NCBI GenBank assembly: GCA_034509925.1
Contig: CM067538.1
Location: forward strand, 3,215,001 to 3,279,000
From: Hirudinaria manillensis
Lineage: Eukaryota; Annelida; Clitellata; Hirudinida; Hirudinidae
Length of the DNA: 64,000 nucleotides
Direction of reading: 5' to 3'
This document shows, in pieces, positions 43,461 through 56,041 of this stretch (position 1 is the stretch's first letter; the number at the start of each line of letters is the position of its first letter). The notes under the pieces were generated by a model. That model saw only the letters and a program-made list of their open reading frames with translations, had not been told where the DNA came from and did not search any database. A program made the translations under genes and the position numbers.

Positions 43461-43497
43461 ACCACGTGATCACGCTGACCAATCTCTTTCAGCCACA
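43461..43497 (-). promoter_or_regulatory. ER stress response element-like sites upstream of HSP90B1
   Basis: The plus strand has CCAAT (43479-43483), nine bases, then CCACA (43493-43497). The vertebrate ERSE is CCAAT-N9-CCACG, so there is one mismatch with exact spacing. An ACCACGTGAT palindrome, resembling the XBP1/ATF6 ACGT core, sits at 43461-43470. Both lie within about 110 bp of the start codon. Function is inferred from motif and context. Confidence 0.5.
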
Positions 43498-44280
43498 TGC
43501 ACAAGACGCGTTTTAGCTTTATTGGTTGACAACGTGCTTTCTCTTAATTGTTTGACTTCGGAAATATTAATTTCTTTTAGTGTCATAAATGTTTAATGTT
43601 TTCCAACTCCTCCAAGATTTCTTTCTAAATAGGCAGGGGTGCCATCTAATGAGAGGGGTTACCACGCATGCATCGCTTTAATGCTCCGAAAACTCACAAG
43701 CCTTCAAAATTATATCTAAAAGTAGCATACGATATTAATTCTAAATGGAAGTCATATTGAAAGTTTTGGTGACAGCTTCCATGTTTGAGGACTTTTTTCT
43801 AACTGAAGTCTGAAATACAAACTGGAAATATAAAGTCGGTGCAATAAAGATTTTCTTTTTAATTCACTGGCCAATTTTCGAAATGCTCTTTTCAATAAGT
43901 CTAACGTTATCAAGATCGTGACAAAGGTGATGGTCAAAACAATGTAATGAGTCGAACGGCTCCTCAATATAACTTCTTCAATTTCAGATTATCTCAAAAC
44001 TATGTTGAAATATATCCAATCACTAGAAAATCATGGGAGGGGTGTCTGGAAAAGAATTTTTATGCTTGGGAAGCTTAATCTTTAGCAAGCATTTCCTTCT
44101 TGATTAGCGGCGGATCTAGATCCTAGATCTACGGGATCTCATATGTTCTATATCACCCTCGCCCCATTGATACCCCACTGCACCAATTTAAAGAAAGATA
44201 TTAAATCCTTTAGCAATCCCTAAAGGAATATTTTTGACTAGAGTAATAAAATCACACAACCAGACTACTAGACGAATGAA
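43498..44280. other. Non-coding stretch upstream of HSP90B1
   Basis: No gene seen. It grades into LINE remnants at about 44.28 kb. Confidence 0.4.
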
Positions 44281-44600
44281 AAACAGTTTTTATAAAATCA
44301 ATACATAAGAAAGGTCCATATACAGTTCAGTAACTACAGACCAATATCCTAACCTGTTGTCATCTTATGGAAAAAATTGTAAACCTGCAAACTGGTATTT
44401 CTGCAATCCCAAGATCTTGGGAGGGCTTCCTAGCATCTAAATCAATTTTTGCAAATTTTCATGAATGTATCCATGACTGCTCTGCAGGAAAAACGCCATT
44501 CTAATGTCAAATACTTTGATTTCCAAAAAGCCCCTGTTTCTCATCCCTTTGCCCAAGGTCACTACAAATGGCGACATAATGAAGTCGTGGTTGAGGCTCC
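44280..44600 (+). mobile_element. Non-LTR retrotransposon reverse transcriptase remnant
   Basis: Broken frames keep two RT landmarks in order. One is SNYRPIS followed by a match to the L-x-KIV segment (44325-44385). The other, 140 bp later, is VKYFDFQKA (44510-44536), corresponding to the catalytic-region phrase before DxVPH in animal LINEs. Several frameshifts and stops separate them. The clade cannot be assigned. Confidence 0.5.
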
Positions 44601-44983
44601 ACAAATGGTTTGCGCCCAGGAAACGCCCGAGAAATCGCGACAACAAGAAAAATGCACTTCTTGAGAGAGGACTCGACACAACATTGCAAAAAGGACGAGA
44701 CCCGAAGAAAGATTGGACAATTACCTCAAACCTGCAGAGTGACAGAGAGAGAAAGAATCACAAGGTGCCACAGGAAAGTGGCTTGATTTGGTGCAGGTAT
44801 CAGCAGCGACGTACTTTATTTTGGGTGCAAGTTGTTATAAACAAAATTCTACTTTGTTATTGTATAGATTAGATTGCTAGCAACCGAAATTATTAACATG
44901 CTTAACAAGGCATTGCTTATCTTGGACAACATTCTAAAGCTGTTTACTCAGGCAATTTATCTAAAGTCTATTTTTTTAAATAT

Positions 44984-45435
44984 AATTTTTTGGTAATTCA
45001 CCGCTGATATATGTTCTTCGACCGATCCAATTTTTATCCTTCATCATTGCTTTGTCGATAATCTTTTGGAAAGGGCGAGGCAGTCTATTAGACGCCGAGG
45101 AACGCTGGAGTATACTGATACTAGCCGAATACCAACGTGGTTTGCAGAAACGAATGGAAATGTTCGTTTTTCCAGTGCAGGTAAGTGAATTCAAGTTATA
45201 TCCCTCAACATGACAGACATTATATTTCCCCAACTCTGTAAACGTTTTTAAAAATAATGAACGTTTTGATTTGAAGGCTCTACTATAGTCAGACCATTTC
45301 AGGGCGGCACAAATCACAGGACAGCCTTACTCTATGATGTCTATGACTGCGAACAAAGTCCTAGAGATGTTCAATGCTCAGAAGATGCCCAATGCTGCTC
45401 TAATGACAGTTTTCTCAAGACCACTGGATCTTAAG
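44984..45435 (+). other. Possible two-exon coding piece, unidentified
   Basis: A frame without stops from about 44984 reads AEERWSILILAEYQRGLQ and KRMEMFVFPVQ up to a good donor (CAG|GTAAGT at 45181). An acceptor ATTTCAG at 45302 opens a second frame (GGTNHRTALLYDVYDC) to a stop near 45433. The first part faintly resembles the start of a RhoGEF domain in residue pattern. The antisense strand also has a 113-codon frame here. Either could be chance; I do not recognise a family. Confidence 0.2.
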
Positions 45436-45616
45436 ATTAATACACATGTTCACTCATTTCTTATTAAGTTGGAAAGAGATTACTTTTAAACACGTAAATC
45501 CAAATATCTGCTAGTACATTCGCACAAAAACTAAAACAAGTTTCTTCTTCAATCAACCTAAACATTAACCTCTTAAAATCATTGGATATCAAAGTATATC
45601 AGTCATTGTTTCATTA

Positions 45617-48600
45617 TTAACTAAAAATAACAGGCTTTCTCATGTCGTAGAGCATCGGGGCTTGACAAATTATTGCCACTGTTCCACATATGCACATTAC
45701 GGCATAGAGCCACAAAAATATTCTGTCGATGACAAGGGCCACGTACTTCCAATCTTCTATCGTCTGGATATGTGAACAAATAATCTATTAAAAATTAAAA
45801 TCATTTCTGAATTAATTCGAACGCAAATGGAGCTCCATGTTCCCTAAGCTCGAAATTAATTTGAAAATGGTACTAACACGTGAAAATTCGTCTTGACGTT
45901 TCAAATGGTTGGCAATGTATAAGGCACCATGAACTGCCTCTCTCATACACGACGAGAGGTTGGAAGACGCAATGAACTGCGAATCTTTTTTGAACTGATC
46001 GAGTAGTTTCTGAATGTTCCTGTCGTGTTCGCCTTCATTAATAAGGTCGCAAGCAGTTGTTTTAATAGTGCAACTCTTAAAACAAGTGCAAATGTTTATG
46101 TGCTTGATGGAAGACTTATCTAAATTTTGAAACTCTGGTCGCTTCATGAAGAGCATCTTCGGAAGCCAATGTAGAAAGACTTTCCTGATCCAAGGTGGAA
46201 GGCGATGTGTAGCTATCGATCGATAGTGTATGTTGTAAGTTAGTACAGTGATAATGACTGATGACGAAACGAGCATCAAAGTGAAGAGCAAATATTTTCC
46301 GAGAAGGGGTACAACGAGGGAGGTGGGTGGAATAATCTCGACCAACATTAAAAAAAAGACCGTTAACGAGAGGAGGATGTTTATACTAAGAGACATTTTC
46401 TCAGTGCTTGCAGCCGGAATGTAGAAGACCAAAACAGTGATGAAGGCGTGCGACATTAGCGGAATGATTAGGTTGACGGTATAAAACAGAAACTTTCGCT
46501 TCAATGTTACGTTGAACGTCCACTCAGGGAAAGGTTCTCCAGATCCTGCGTAAGACCTGTTTCTCTTAATTGCCGGAGCAGACATCAAGTCCCATTCAGC
46601 GCTTCGATAAAAATCACTCAAATCAATCCCCATGTCGATGAAATCACTCGTATGCCAGGCATGATAGATATCAACCTGCAAGACAAGCAGTGATGACAAA
46701 ATTACTCCAAAAAGTAGTTACAGTTACCCCAAAATTAAAATAACTAGTTACTGTTACAAAAAAATTAAAGTATTTAGTTACATCTAAATTTACTATATTA
46801 AAGTAACTCGTTATACAGTTGCTTCAAGGTAAAATTCAGCATAAGTTTTTTATTGGGGATTTTCTGAAAATCTATACAAAGATTTGATGTTATACATATT
46901 CAATTTTCAAAATTTTTGCTCGATAATCTTTGTAATAGTATGTCGATATGCTTGTTAACACAAACTGATGGAGCTGGTTCAAATATATTCTATGCAACTT
47001 TACAAATAAGGAAAACAAGTTTTATTTTAAAATTTAAACAAAAACTAACTTCTAAAAATGCTTAAGCTGTAGCTTAAAAGCTTAAAAATAGTTAAACTCT
47101 GCAGTATTCGTTACATTTCAAAAGAAGCTGACTTTCAATTTTTTTTGGCTTACTTTATTTCTTCCGGACATAAAAAAAAACTACCAGTTACTAAGAACAA
47201 GTATTTCAACAATTAAGCTGCAGTTACCAAAAATTGTAAATCATATTTTGTGCTTATTAATATAGTAGAATCTACATAGGTTACCACGTCAAAATTTTGG
47301 TTACTTCAATGTTATTTGTAACTCGATACAGTTACTCGTTACTAAAAAAACGGTAACGAAGTTAGTAACTTTCGTAACTAGTAATGCGTTGCTGCCCATC
47401 ACTGAATACGAGCGCTATTACATAATGTTCTCTCAGATGTCTTTGCTCAGGTGAGCAACCACTCACTTCATTGATGTTGTAAGTCCACGATCCAAACTGA
47501 AACCCACATTGCTGCTCATCAAATGGAAAATAAGTGACATCGATGAGACATGAACTCCTAAAGGAAGCAGGTGGCCTCCACTTTATTTTTCCTGAACTCA
47601 GAACCACTGCTTTTGTTCCCGTCGTCATTTCATAGACTCCATCAGCACTGTTTGATATTAAGATATTATTTCTTACGACATTGTAAACACGAAACTATAA
47701 ATAATGCTTCGAACAACTTGTCGTAATTTTGTTGTAAAATTTTCGATTAAAACAGCTTCAAAGCACTATTAATAAAAATCCATGCAATAGTCCAGCGTCT
47801 TATCGCTGTAATTGATGTCCTGGATAGAAGCGATTTCACGTCACTCATTGATTGATTGATTCATTGCAATGAATTCATAAATTTATTCAAGCGTAAATAT
47901 TTATACCAAGAGAATTTACGAAAATAAATTCTCGGAATGCATTAAAAACATTAGTGAGCAAATTAATAATATCTTGACAATTTCTTTAATTTATAATATA
48001 GCGAGTTACTTTCATATTTGTGCAAATAAATCGAAGCCATTATTATCAAAGTGCAACCCGCTCCACAATTTCAGAAATTTTCTATTGAACTAAAATAATT
48101 AAAAACGTGTTTTATATATGTTGCAGTAAATCAAATTACGTGTTGTAAAGAACAAGATCTGGAGTCCAGATGGAATAGGCAGGAACGTAGATCATATCCA
48201 CATTGCCATATTTTGAAGGATCCCAGCTCAAGGCTGGGTCTTCCCACACTTGCGTCACCCAAACATTGGTCGTCATTATCTGGTTTCGCTCGTCCTAAAT
48301 ATATTGTGGATTTTCAAGTAAAAAAAAGTCAACAGATTCTAAAATGGTTGAATTTTAAACTTTAAATCAAATCTCGTCGACATTTTGTCCTTGCACTTTA
48401 TTTCTAAAAGATCTATGGTACAATATGGTATCTATGGTAAATAGTTTTATAATAGTATTATTAACTATATATCTAGACGATATCTATTAACTTAAATAAT
48501 AGTATCAATAATAATAATAACTTATTGGAAATATGTTTTTAATACGTATCCCTAATTGTCATTCCACTTTATGTAGAATGGATCAAGAAAATATTCTCTT

Positions 48601-48992
48601 GAGAAAATGTTTTATTGGTGAGGCTCACGAAATTATTCGTGTGTACTATCTTGACGCACTCGAAAACTAACGGGGGAAAAACGACATTAAAATAATTTCG
48701 AATTTGTTTAGAAATGTCGTCATAATTATAAAATATGAATTGTAATACGTTCACAAAAATCTTAATCAGGTTAATGAAAATTTCTTACCAGATCAATGAG
48801 TTGAGACAATTTGAGACTGATCTTTACGATAACTTTCTGGGAAGAGTTGCCGACTGGTCTGATAACTTTGCTATAGCTCCCACCTCTTAACAAGTGATCA
48901 TATAATCTCTTCGCGTATGGATTTCCGTCGACTACACAAATTCTCCAGGAGATGACAATGTACGTCAATAAAATATTGCAGCAGTATTTCAT
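45617..48992 (-). CDS. Nicotinic acetylcholine receptor subunit, non-alpha type
   Basis: Five exons: 48789-48992, 48140-48294, 47467-47647, 45878-46675, 45617-45763, giving 494 residues in phase. Signal peptide [14 protein letters not shown]; loop D region ([15 protein letters not shown]); Cys-loop C-x13-C ([15 protein letters not shown]); then [12 protein letters not shown]1 to M3 lie in the large exon. M2 is [20 protein letters not shown] with Glu at the inner mouth, the cation-channel pattern, followed by [19 protein letters not shown]4 is in the last exon ([17 protein letters not shown]). The loop C position reads [12 protein letters not shown], without the paired Cys of alpha subunits, so it should act as a beta-like partner and not form the principal agonist face. 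Intron 3 is filled by an hAT-like insertion. Confidence 0.93.
46688..47404. mobile_element. Non-autonomous hAT-like element (MITE) in a receptor intron
   Basis: The ends are CAGTGATG and CATCACTG, with TIR-proximal sequence rich in GTTACT/AGTAAC phrases (for example GGTAACGAAGTTAGTAAC). Flanking octamers AAGACAAG and AATACGAG match at 6 of 8 positions, consistent with an old 8-bp target duplication. About 717 bp, no open frame. The CAGTG-ATGGGCA-GTAACG type of end is widespread among animal hAT MITEs. Confidence 0.65.
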
Positions 48993-50491
48993 ATTGGTCC
49001 ACCATCATTCAAAAATTCATTCTTTGAATTGCACGGTTTATCATCATTTCCGCAAAGATGGCCAAACGAAAGCACTTTTTAAACATTTATTTATCCTTAC
49101 TCCACGTATTTGGAGAACGAAGTCATCTTCATAGCCACGCCCACATCATCAATAATCGTTATTCCTTAAGGTTGCTAGATGGAAAGAAACTGCAAATATT
49201 TAATTAAATCGCGACCAAAATTATTATTTACTACAAAAATAAATGCGTTTATGATAGGAATTTTATTTCTTTTGGAAAATCCGTTGCCCTAATAAATCCC
49301 AACACGAGCAAGCTTTAGTTTTTAATTTAAATATAGTATTTGTATAATAATTATGTGAAAACTGTTTTAAATGATTTGTTTAAGTTTTATTATGTATAGA
49401 AATGGAAAAAAGAGCTTTAGATGTCATTCAGAATTTCATTAATATATATAATAATCCTGAAAACTGAGGATATCCGAATAAAAACCAAATTGGGTCATTG
49501 CCAGAGAAGAGAGTTCCTGATGGAAAATATTCTCCAATAATACTTTAACACATGCTCTATTTGGATCGAAATCAATATAAGATATCTTATAAGTGCTAAG
49601 ATAAGCGTTTCTTCAAAAAAAAAAGAAGAATAATATCAGAAAACCATCAACTCAACAACTTTGTATATTTTCTTTGGCTACGTGATGTCATACTTCGGGG
49701 ATTTTTCAATTTTTTTTTTAAACAGGGGATGTTACCCCTGTCATAATGATTACTTCCACTGCACCACTAAGGTATTTCCGAAAAAAATTTTGATTTCCAT
49801 TCGACCAAATGAACCATTCTAAGGTGTCAACATCCTCTACCGTTTCGGAATATTAAACCCAATTGCCTTCAATAGGACCTACATTGTTCGACTCAGTAAT
49901 AAGAGTTTGGGTCACCGAAATCAACCATGTTCATGGCGACCAGATAAATCAGGTAGTCAAAAGCTAGATTTAGCTCCCTTGTCCAGCTTTTAACCCGAGC
50001 TTCCTTCCACTTATAGCTGTCCCACAATCTAAATCAGCCACTAGCCCCAATCATTGCATTGAGAGTTTCATTAAAACCTACTTCATCACTGATTAAATTA
50101 ACTTATTATTTGTGATGTTTAGGAATGCCTTACTAGTTCATCCTGATTAAGTACTTAAATCCAGCTGTTATGACACATCTCAAACAGGAGGTATAACAGG
50201 AAACAATGCTGACATTAAATGTAAAATGCTTTCAAATTAAGTAAATTCAGGTGATGCCATGTTAGATTGAGCAAAATGTTTTTCAATTTTGGAAATAACA
50301 TGCAAATTTGTAAAGTAAGAATATTACTTGTCAATTTAACATTCAAGTATTACAAGGTAATATATCACAAGATGTATTAAAGTCTTGTACAATTTAAAAT
50401 CAGTAAGTACAAAATGAACATGAGTTAAAATTTCTTCAAAAGCCATGATTACAAAAAATCTCAGAAAATACAAAGGAATGAGCACGGAAAT
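48993..50491. other. Intergenic space, nAChR to RMDN
   Basis: No gene recognised. The 49790-50060 stretch is less AT-rich and may be an old repeat; no frame in it is convincing. Confidence 0.4.
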
Positions 50492-51173
50492 TTAGTTTGG
50501 AAGGTCCGCTGCATACTTCGATAAGCAAATGTCTATTTCTGTTTGGTTCTTGTAGTCCTGTGGTAAGATTAATGGCAATCAAAATAAGCACAAAAACCAA
50601 TCAACTAATCTTCTATATAAATAAAAATGCAATGTGTGTTTGTATCATGTAAATGTTCTCTGAAAGTACTTAAGCAACACCAAATGTATTAAAACAGAAT
50701 AATTTCATATCTTTCATCAATCCACATTCCAAAGCCTTGAAGTCAAAGACACCTACTTCATTTGTAATAACAGGAAGTTTCTTTGCTTGTTTAAGCCAAT
50801 ACACTGCTTCATTCATATCTTTCTTTTCAATGTAACACTACAAGATTAAGTCAAATTAATTTATTTCAAAATTCATTAGGCAATGCATAAAAATTAATCA
50901 AAGTTTTTTAAGCAGAATCTTGGACAAAAAGAATGTCCAAAGATATTGTGAAATGTTCTTGGCTGTTAAATAGTATTGACTTCAAAACAAATTTAGACAC
51001 GGATCTTGCAAAAATAATTTATATTGCAAAACAACTTTGCTTCCAGATGTCTGAAAGTTGCAGTATTTCAAATATTTCAAACTTTCAACACTCAGTCTTT
51101 ATTTTGAAGTTTTATTAACAAGTAACCAAGGTTCTTCAGCCATCACCAGGATATCATCATCATCACCATCACC

Positions 51174-51207
<34 letters not shown>

Positions 51208-54200
51208 TAAGAGCCAGGGTTTAGAGTTTACATTTGCCTCAACAGTAAAAAATAAATTTGGATATGATGAAATACTGCAAGCCTATTTTGTAGATAAATC
51301 GTCTAATTAGGAAGCCTATCAGAGTGCAAGTTTAAATGAGATTTTGTATCTACTAAGACAAGATATATATTCTGGAATTATAACTATATACACTTTTACT
51401 ATGCAACAATCTATCTGCTTTAATTTGTTATTAATTGTGCAAAGGTGTCTCAAAACTGTAACTAGTAATATAAAATTATAAATCTTATCACTCCAGAGGT
51501 AACTGGAGCTGGTGATGTTCTGAACTCATATTGTTATAACTCATGAATTCTAATGTGAACATGGGCAAATGGCAGAATAAATTTTGAATAAAAATTGAAT
51601 AAATTAACTAACTTTGGCAATGAATAACATGTTCTCCTTCCACTTCATTGGATTCAGTTCGTTAGCCTATAACAATGAATGCCATTTCAAAATGAATGTG
51701 CAAAATGCTATAAATACCTATTATAAGCCTATTTAAAATATAAGAATAAATCATATTAAAGAAAAGCATTAATTTTACCTTCAAAAAATGCTTCAAACTT
51801 TCATCGATTGTAGCCTGAGGAGGTGACGAAAAGAGTGTAGCAGCTAACTTCCTCTCAATCCAGGACAGCATGTACACCTAGACGAAACCAAGAGAAGAAT
51901 GAATGAGTCTGCAAAAGTTTTAAAATAAAAAATCCAAAGACATGCTACTGTTTCAATAATGAATAACAAATAGTTTTTTTTAATATGAATAATAAATTGC
52001 ATGATAGGACAGCTTAAATGATTACTAGTAGTTGATGTTTATTGATTCGAAAGTTGCTGTAAATTTCTCTGATGTAAGGTCTAACAATTTTGAAATAGGA
52101 AATAAAATATATAGAGGAAGAATTGGTGAAGTACTGGTGATAAAGATTGTGCCACTAATGTGACCCTCCCTGTTAAGAACTGTACCAAATCAATAGCTGA
52201 TGCAGATCTCATTATGCTATGGTACTAGAAGTATCTAGTGGTAACTTGAATTTGGTGATGAAATGGCGATGAACCACCAGGGCTATCGATGGCTAGCCAT
52301 CAATATCCTTTTGCATTTCATTTTGCATTCCAAAAATATTAATCTTCCTTTGCTAGATCCAACACTTCCTCCATAATTAAGTTGTGCTATATACTCATAT
52401 ATGATTATGAAATGTAAGTAAATTATTAACAAATAAAAATTCAGATTATATCCCATAACAAATGACTAACTAATAAAAATGCGCAAATAGCAAGATATCT
52501 CTTAGGATTGACTATTTAGCTAATATGGTATTTCTTGTATTTTGCAGTTTTTTTTGTATGTGACATGTTCAATTGTTCTACTCATGAGAAAAAATTGGGA
52601 CCTTGAAACTTTAAATGAAGTCTATATGGGAATTGATTAATAATCATGCTGATTTATGTGATTGGCCAGAGAATTCATATTTGTTCTTTAATTCTTCCAT
52701 GAAATTGCTCTCATTGAAACATCAGTTTTACATTTATTTCATATCTGAGATAAATTCAACCTCGTATGTTTTAAAACAAAAATTGAAAACAATCTTCGAA
52801 GGCAAGATTGATTAGCTCAAGATCTCACTTTAACAAAAACCTACAGACTTTCTGATGCATTTTACAGCCTCAACTTTCATATTGGGGAAATAAACTCATC
52901 AGCTTCAAATAATGCATGACTGCATTCATATGCAGATGTGTGGGTGAAAATATGGCTCAGATACTTAAAAAGTCAAAGCTATATAATTCTTGAAAGCATT
53001 TAGCTCTACTTACTAACTTATATATTGTTAACTATGGTACACTTTATCCAAGAAACTTGCATGTACAAACCCCATAGCACCATCGACCCAGAAGATAATG
53101 GGCACTTGGGTCCTCAGGATTCAGCGAGATGGCTATTTCTATATGTTCCTGGAAAATTTAAACAGGTTAAGGTGTCATTAAATGTCATTCAATAATTATA
53201 TGACAGACACCTTGAAGTGATATCCATTTTGAATTTTTGAGTTTACATCTTCATAGTCATTAGTGCTGCCAAGTGTAATGGCATACCTACAGAATTAAAT
53301 TTAAGACATCATTGTTTAAGTCAATGGTTGGATTTAAATGCAACTCATATCACAAAATCAAATTTGTCTACAAAAATAAGGGATACAATTGTCTATCCTA
53401 TGAATGACATTTTTTAAAAGTTTTTAATCAGAAAAAATTCATCTAATCAGTTTTTTTAAACCATTTGTGAGCATTGGCAGAGGAACTGTCAAGTTCAAGG
53501 GCACATTTTGCATATTTTAAGGCTTCATAAATCAAGTTTTTCTGTTTTTCTTTATCAATTGACCCATAAATCTGAGATAGAAGAAATGTCGATTTGCACA
53601 TCCTCCACATGAATTCAATATTTCCATACATCTGCAAGCAAAGACTTTGAATCCTGAGTTTGAACTAAAACTATCAATCAATATTAATCACCCTACATCA
53701 AAATATCTTCCCTGTAATAACTCATGAGCTTTTTTCTGATCGCTTTCATTCCCATTGAACAAGTCATCAACTTGCCTTAAAAATTCTTGTGGTAGAGTTA
53801 GCATGTGGTTATCTGTAGTTTTATTTTCACTTCTAAAGAAATGAACAATTATAAAAACTTGTTACATAAGAACTTATAATAGAATTCGCTGACCTGCTGA
53901 TTGGAGAAGCACAAAATGATGACAACCATGGTAGAGGACTAAAAAGATCATAATTATGATTTACAATCAATTGTTGCCTTAGGTTTAAGTTAGAAAATTG
54001 GCACATCTTACTCTTCATATGCCTCCTCAAAAATATCATCATCATCTGCAGTGTCAGACTTCTTTTCCTGATTTTGATCCCCATTCTTTTGCAATGAACA
54101 TTTTAAGGACTCCAACTGCTCTTGGAGAATGGAGAGTTGAATAGAAATTCTTTGCATTTGGTATCTTAACTTCCTACATATCCATACAAAACCTAAGCTT

Positions 54201-54259
54201 CCACCAATCAAAGCACCCATGCTGAAACTCAGTATCACTATTCCTGTCCTGGACATCAT
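50492..54259 (-). CDS. RMDN3: Regulator of microtubule dynamics (RMDN/PTPIP51) family protein
   Basis: Ten exons: 54012-54259, 53894-53938, 53697-53832, 53462-53631, 53211-53286, 53071-53148, 51779-51877, 51613-51666, 50757-50837, 50492-50557, giving 350 residues in phase. An N-terminal membrane anchor ([20 protein letters not shown]) is followed by a coiled segment and an acidic [12 protein letters not shown] patch, where FFAT-like motifs lie in vertebrate RMDN3. TPR-like repeats come next: [49 protein letters not shown] and [20 protein letters not shown]. Vertebrate RMDN3 tethers ER to mitochondria and binds phospholipids. The anchor plus coiled segment favour RMDN2/3 over the shorter RMDN1. 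The choice between the first two Mets (54259, 54256) is open. Confidence 0.88.
50610..50700 (-). repeat. Dispersed retroelement-tail-like repeat, copy 1
   Basis: On the minus strand it reads TTAAGTACTTTCAGAGAACA, TTTACATGATACAAAC and ATTTTTATTTATATAGAAGA. The same order occurs on the plus strand at 57790-57890 with a few changes. The T-rich, ATATAGA-ending tail resembles 3' ends of RTE-like LINEs and their SINEs. Confidence 0.65.
51152..51208. repeat. (ATC/ACC)n trinucleotide microsatellite
   Basis: About 19 triplets of ATC and ACC in an RMDN intron, without coding role. Confidence 0.85.
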
Positions 54260-55689
54260 AGCTCTGCAATCCTAACTGTGAAAGGGCATAATATATCAAT
54301 TATCAATTGAAAAAAAGTCAAAAAAAAATTAAGAAGACCATAGAAATGCCTTACATATGCCAAGCTTATTGAGCACCAACAATATACGTTAGATTGCAAA
54401 AATACATTGATACACTTAGATTCTTTTTTAACCTTCATGTGAGACATTCTATGAGCTAACATATAATAACTAAACCTTCTTATAAAAATTTTCAATACTT
54501 CACTTCACTGAACATTCCAAAAGATTGAAAATTTATCAAGTATTGGAGCATTAACTTCAATATGATTCGATAACAAAATGTTTATTGAGATGTTATTATA
54601 ATAATTATATTATAATGTTATTATGATGCTAATAAAATGCACGCATGATATTAAAATTTGAACTCTCTTGAATGGATTTAGATATGGAAAGTTGTAGGGA
54701 GTAATAATGATATTTTTAATGATATTTTAAAATGTCTATAGCTAATTTCTTTTAGGTAAAACTCCATATCTGCCCATAACTAACTTTATTTTAAATATTT
54801 CCTATTTATATAAAACTGAAATTCACTTCAAAGTTTGAAGCTTAGTAGCATCTTGTAAAACAAATTTTATAGCACCTATGCAATCATCTTTTGGAAGGTG
54901 TATCAGAACAATCTGCCAGTCTTGGTAAAACTGCCAAAGAATTTACTTAAGCCCACCTTACAGTTCAGATACTAATGAAAGATAGTTTACAGTGGCATAA
55001 TGCATTCTGATGACAATTTGAGGCTTGTCAGGTCCTTAGATAGACTCAATGCAATTCACATTAGCAGCTGAAACTTTATTGCAATAACTATAAGGCTCTG
55101 AACTATAACATAAAGAAGATTTACAACAACCTGACAAATTTAAGGTAGAAGCCTCAAGGTGTGTCTTAAAGCCCTTACATGTCATAAGCAGACACCTGGC
55201 CAACTGATATGAAATGTCACAACATGGCTTTTGCAAAAGAATATGAATTTAGATTTTAGTCAATGTGTTTTGATCAGCAACATCAGCAAAACTAAAGCAC
55301 ACTTTCTTGTTAGAAATGCAAATTAGGGGAATTTGGTAATGAAACTTGAGAATAGCACGTCTTATGATTCAAAAATAATATGTTATAAGGATGTTTCAAC
55401 CATAAAGTGGAAAAGAGGATAGAATTTTCAACTTGTTAATCAGGAAAATAACTTAAAAACGTGATCGGTGCATAATAAGGCGAATCGTCAAGATAATAAG
55501 CGCATGATTTAGATTACTTCGCTAGTTTTACATTATCTACATAAAGATCAAATACCTCTGTAATAATCAGCTTGTCTCACAATTAAGAAGTTTCAAATGA
55601 GTATCAAACCGAGTTTTATTAACATTCCTAGCTTCCAAATCGAAACCAAAGCATGAACATTTTCGGTAAGTTAAATATATAGCACGTAC
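54260..55689. other. Non-coding stretch upstream of RMDN
   Basis: A TTCACAGTTAG acceptor-like sequence just before the RMDN start suggests a 5' untranslated exon further upstream. No other gene is seen. Confidence 0.4.
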
Positions 55690-56041
55690 CACCGATCCAA
55701 CGAAAAAGCGTCGAAAAACCAATATTATTCCAAAAGCTCCAGCCACAATAAAAATCGGAATAATTGCGTAAATAGGCGGAGCACATTCTGTCTCAAAACT
55801 CTTGAAAATGCTAATATAATTAAATAGAAAAATAATTTAATTATAATGTCATCTTTATGCCTACTATTATGAACGGAATTGTTTTGTTGAAGGTCAACTT
55901 AAGTGCACCCGTCATATTCTGAATGATCTTTCTTTCGTTTAATTCAAATGTTTCCGCATAATAGTAATTCCAATTATTATGATTTAAGACCATAAGCAAA
56001 GCTTTCCCGACACTGATCCCGACCTTTCGGGTCATCAAGCC
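55690..56041 (-). CDS. Possible small two-span membrane protein, unidentified
   Basis: Minus strand: ATG at 56041 gives MTRKVGISVGKALLMVLNHN, then KLTFNKTIPFIIV with stop at 55841. Below it a separate open segment (55690-55805) gives ECAPPIYAIIPIFIVAGAFG, IILVFRRFFVGSV and a donor-like GTACGTG. I could not join the two parts in phase with a standard splice, so they may be unrelated or a decayed gene. No family recognised. Confidence 0.2.
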
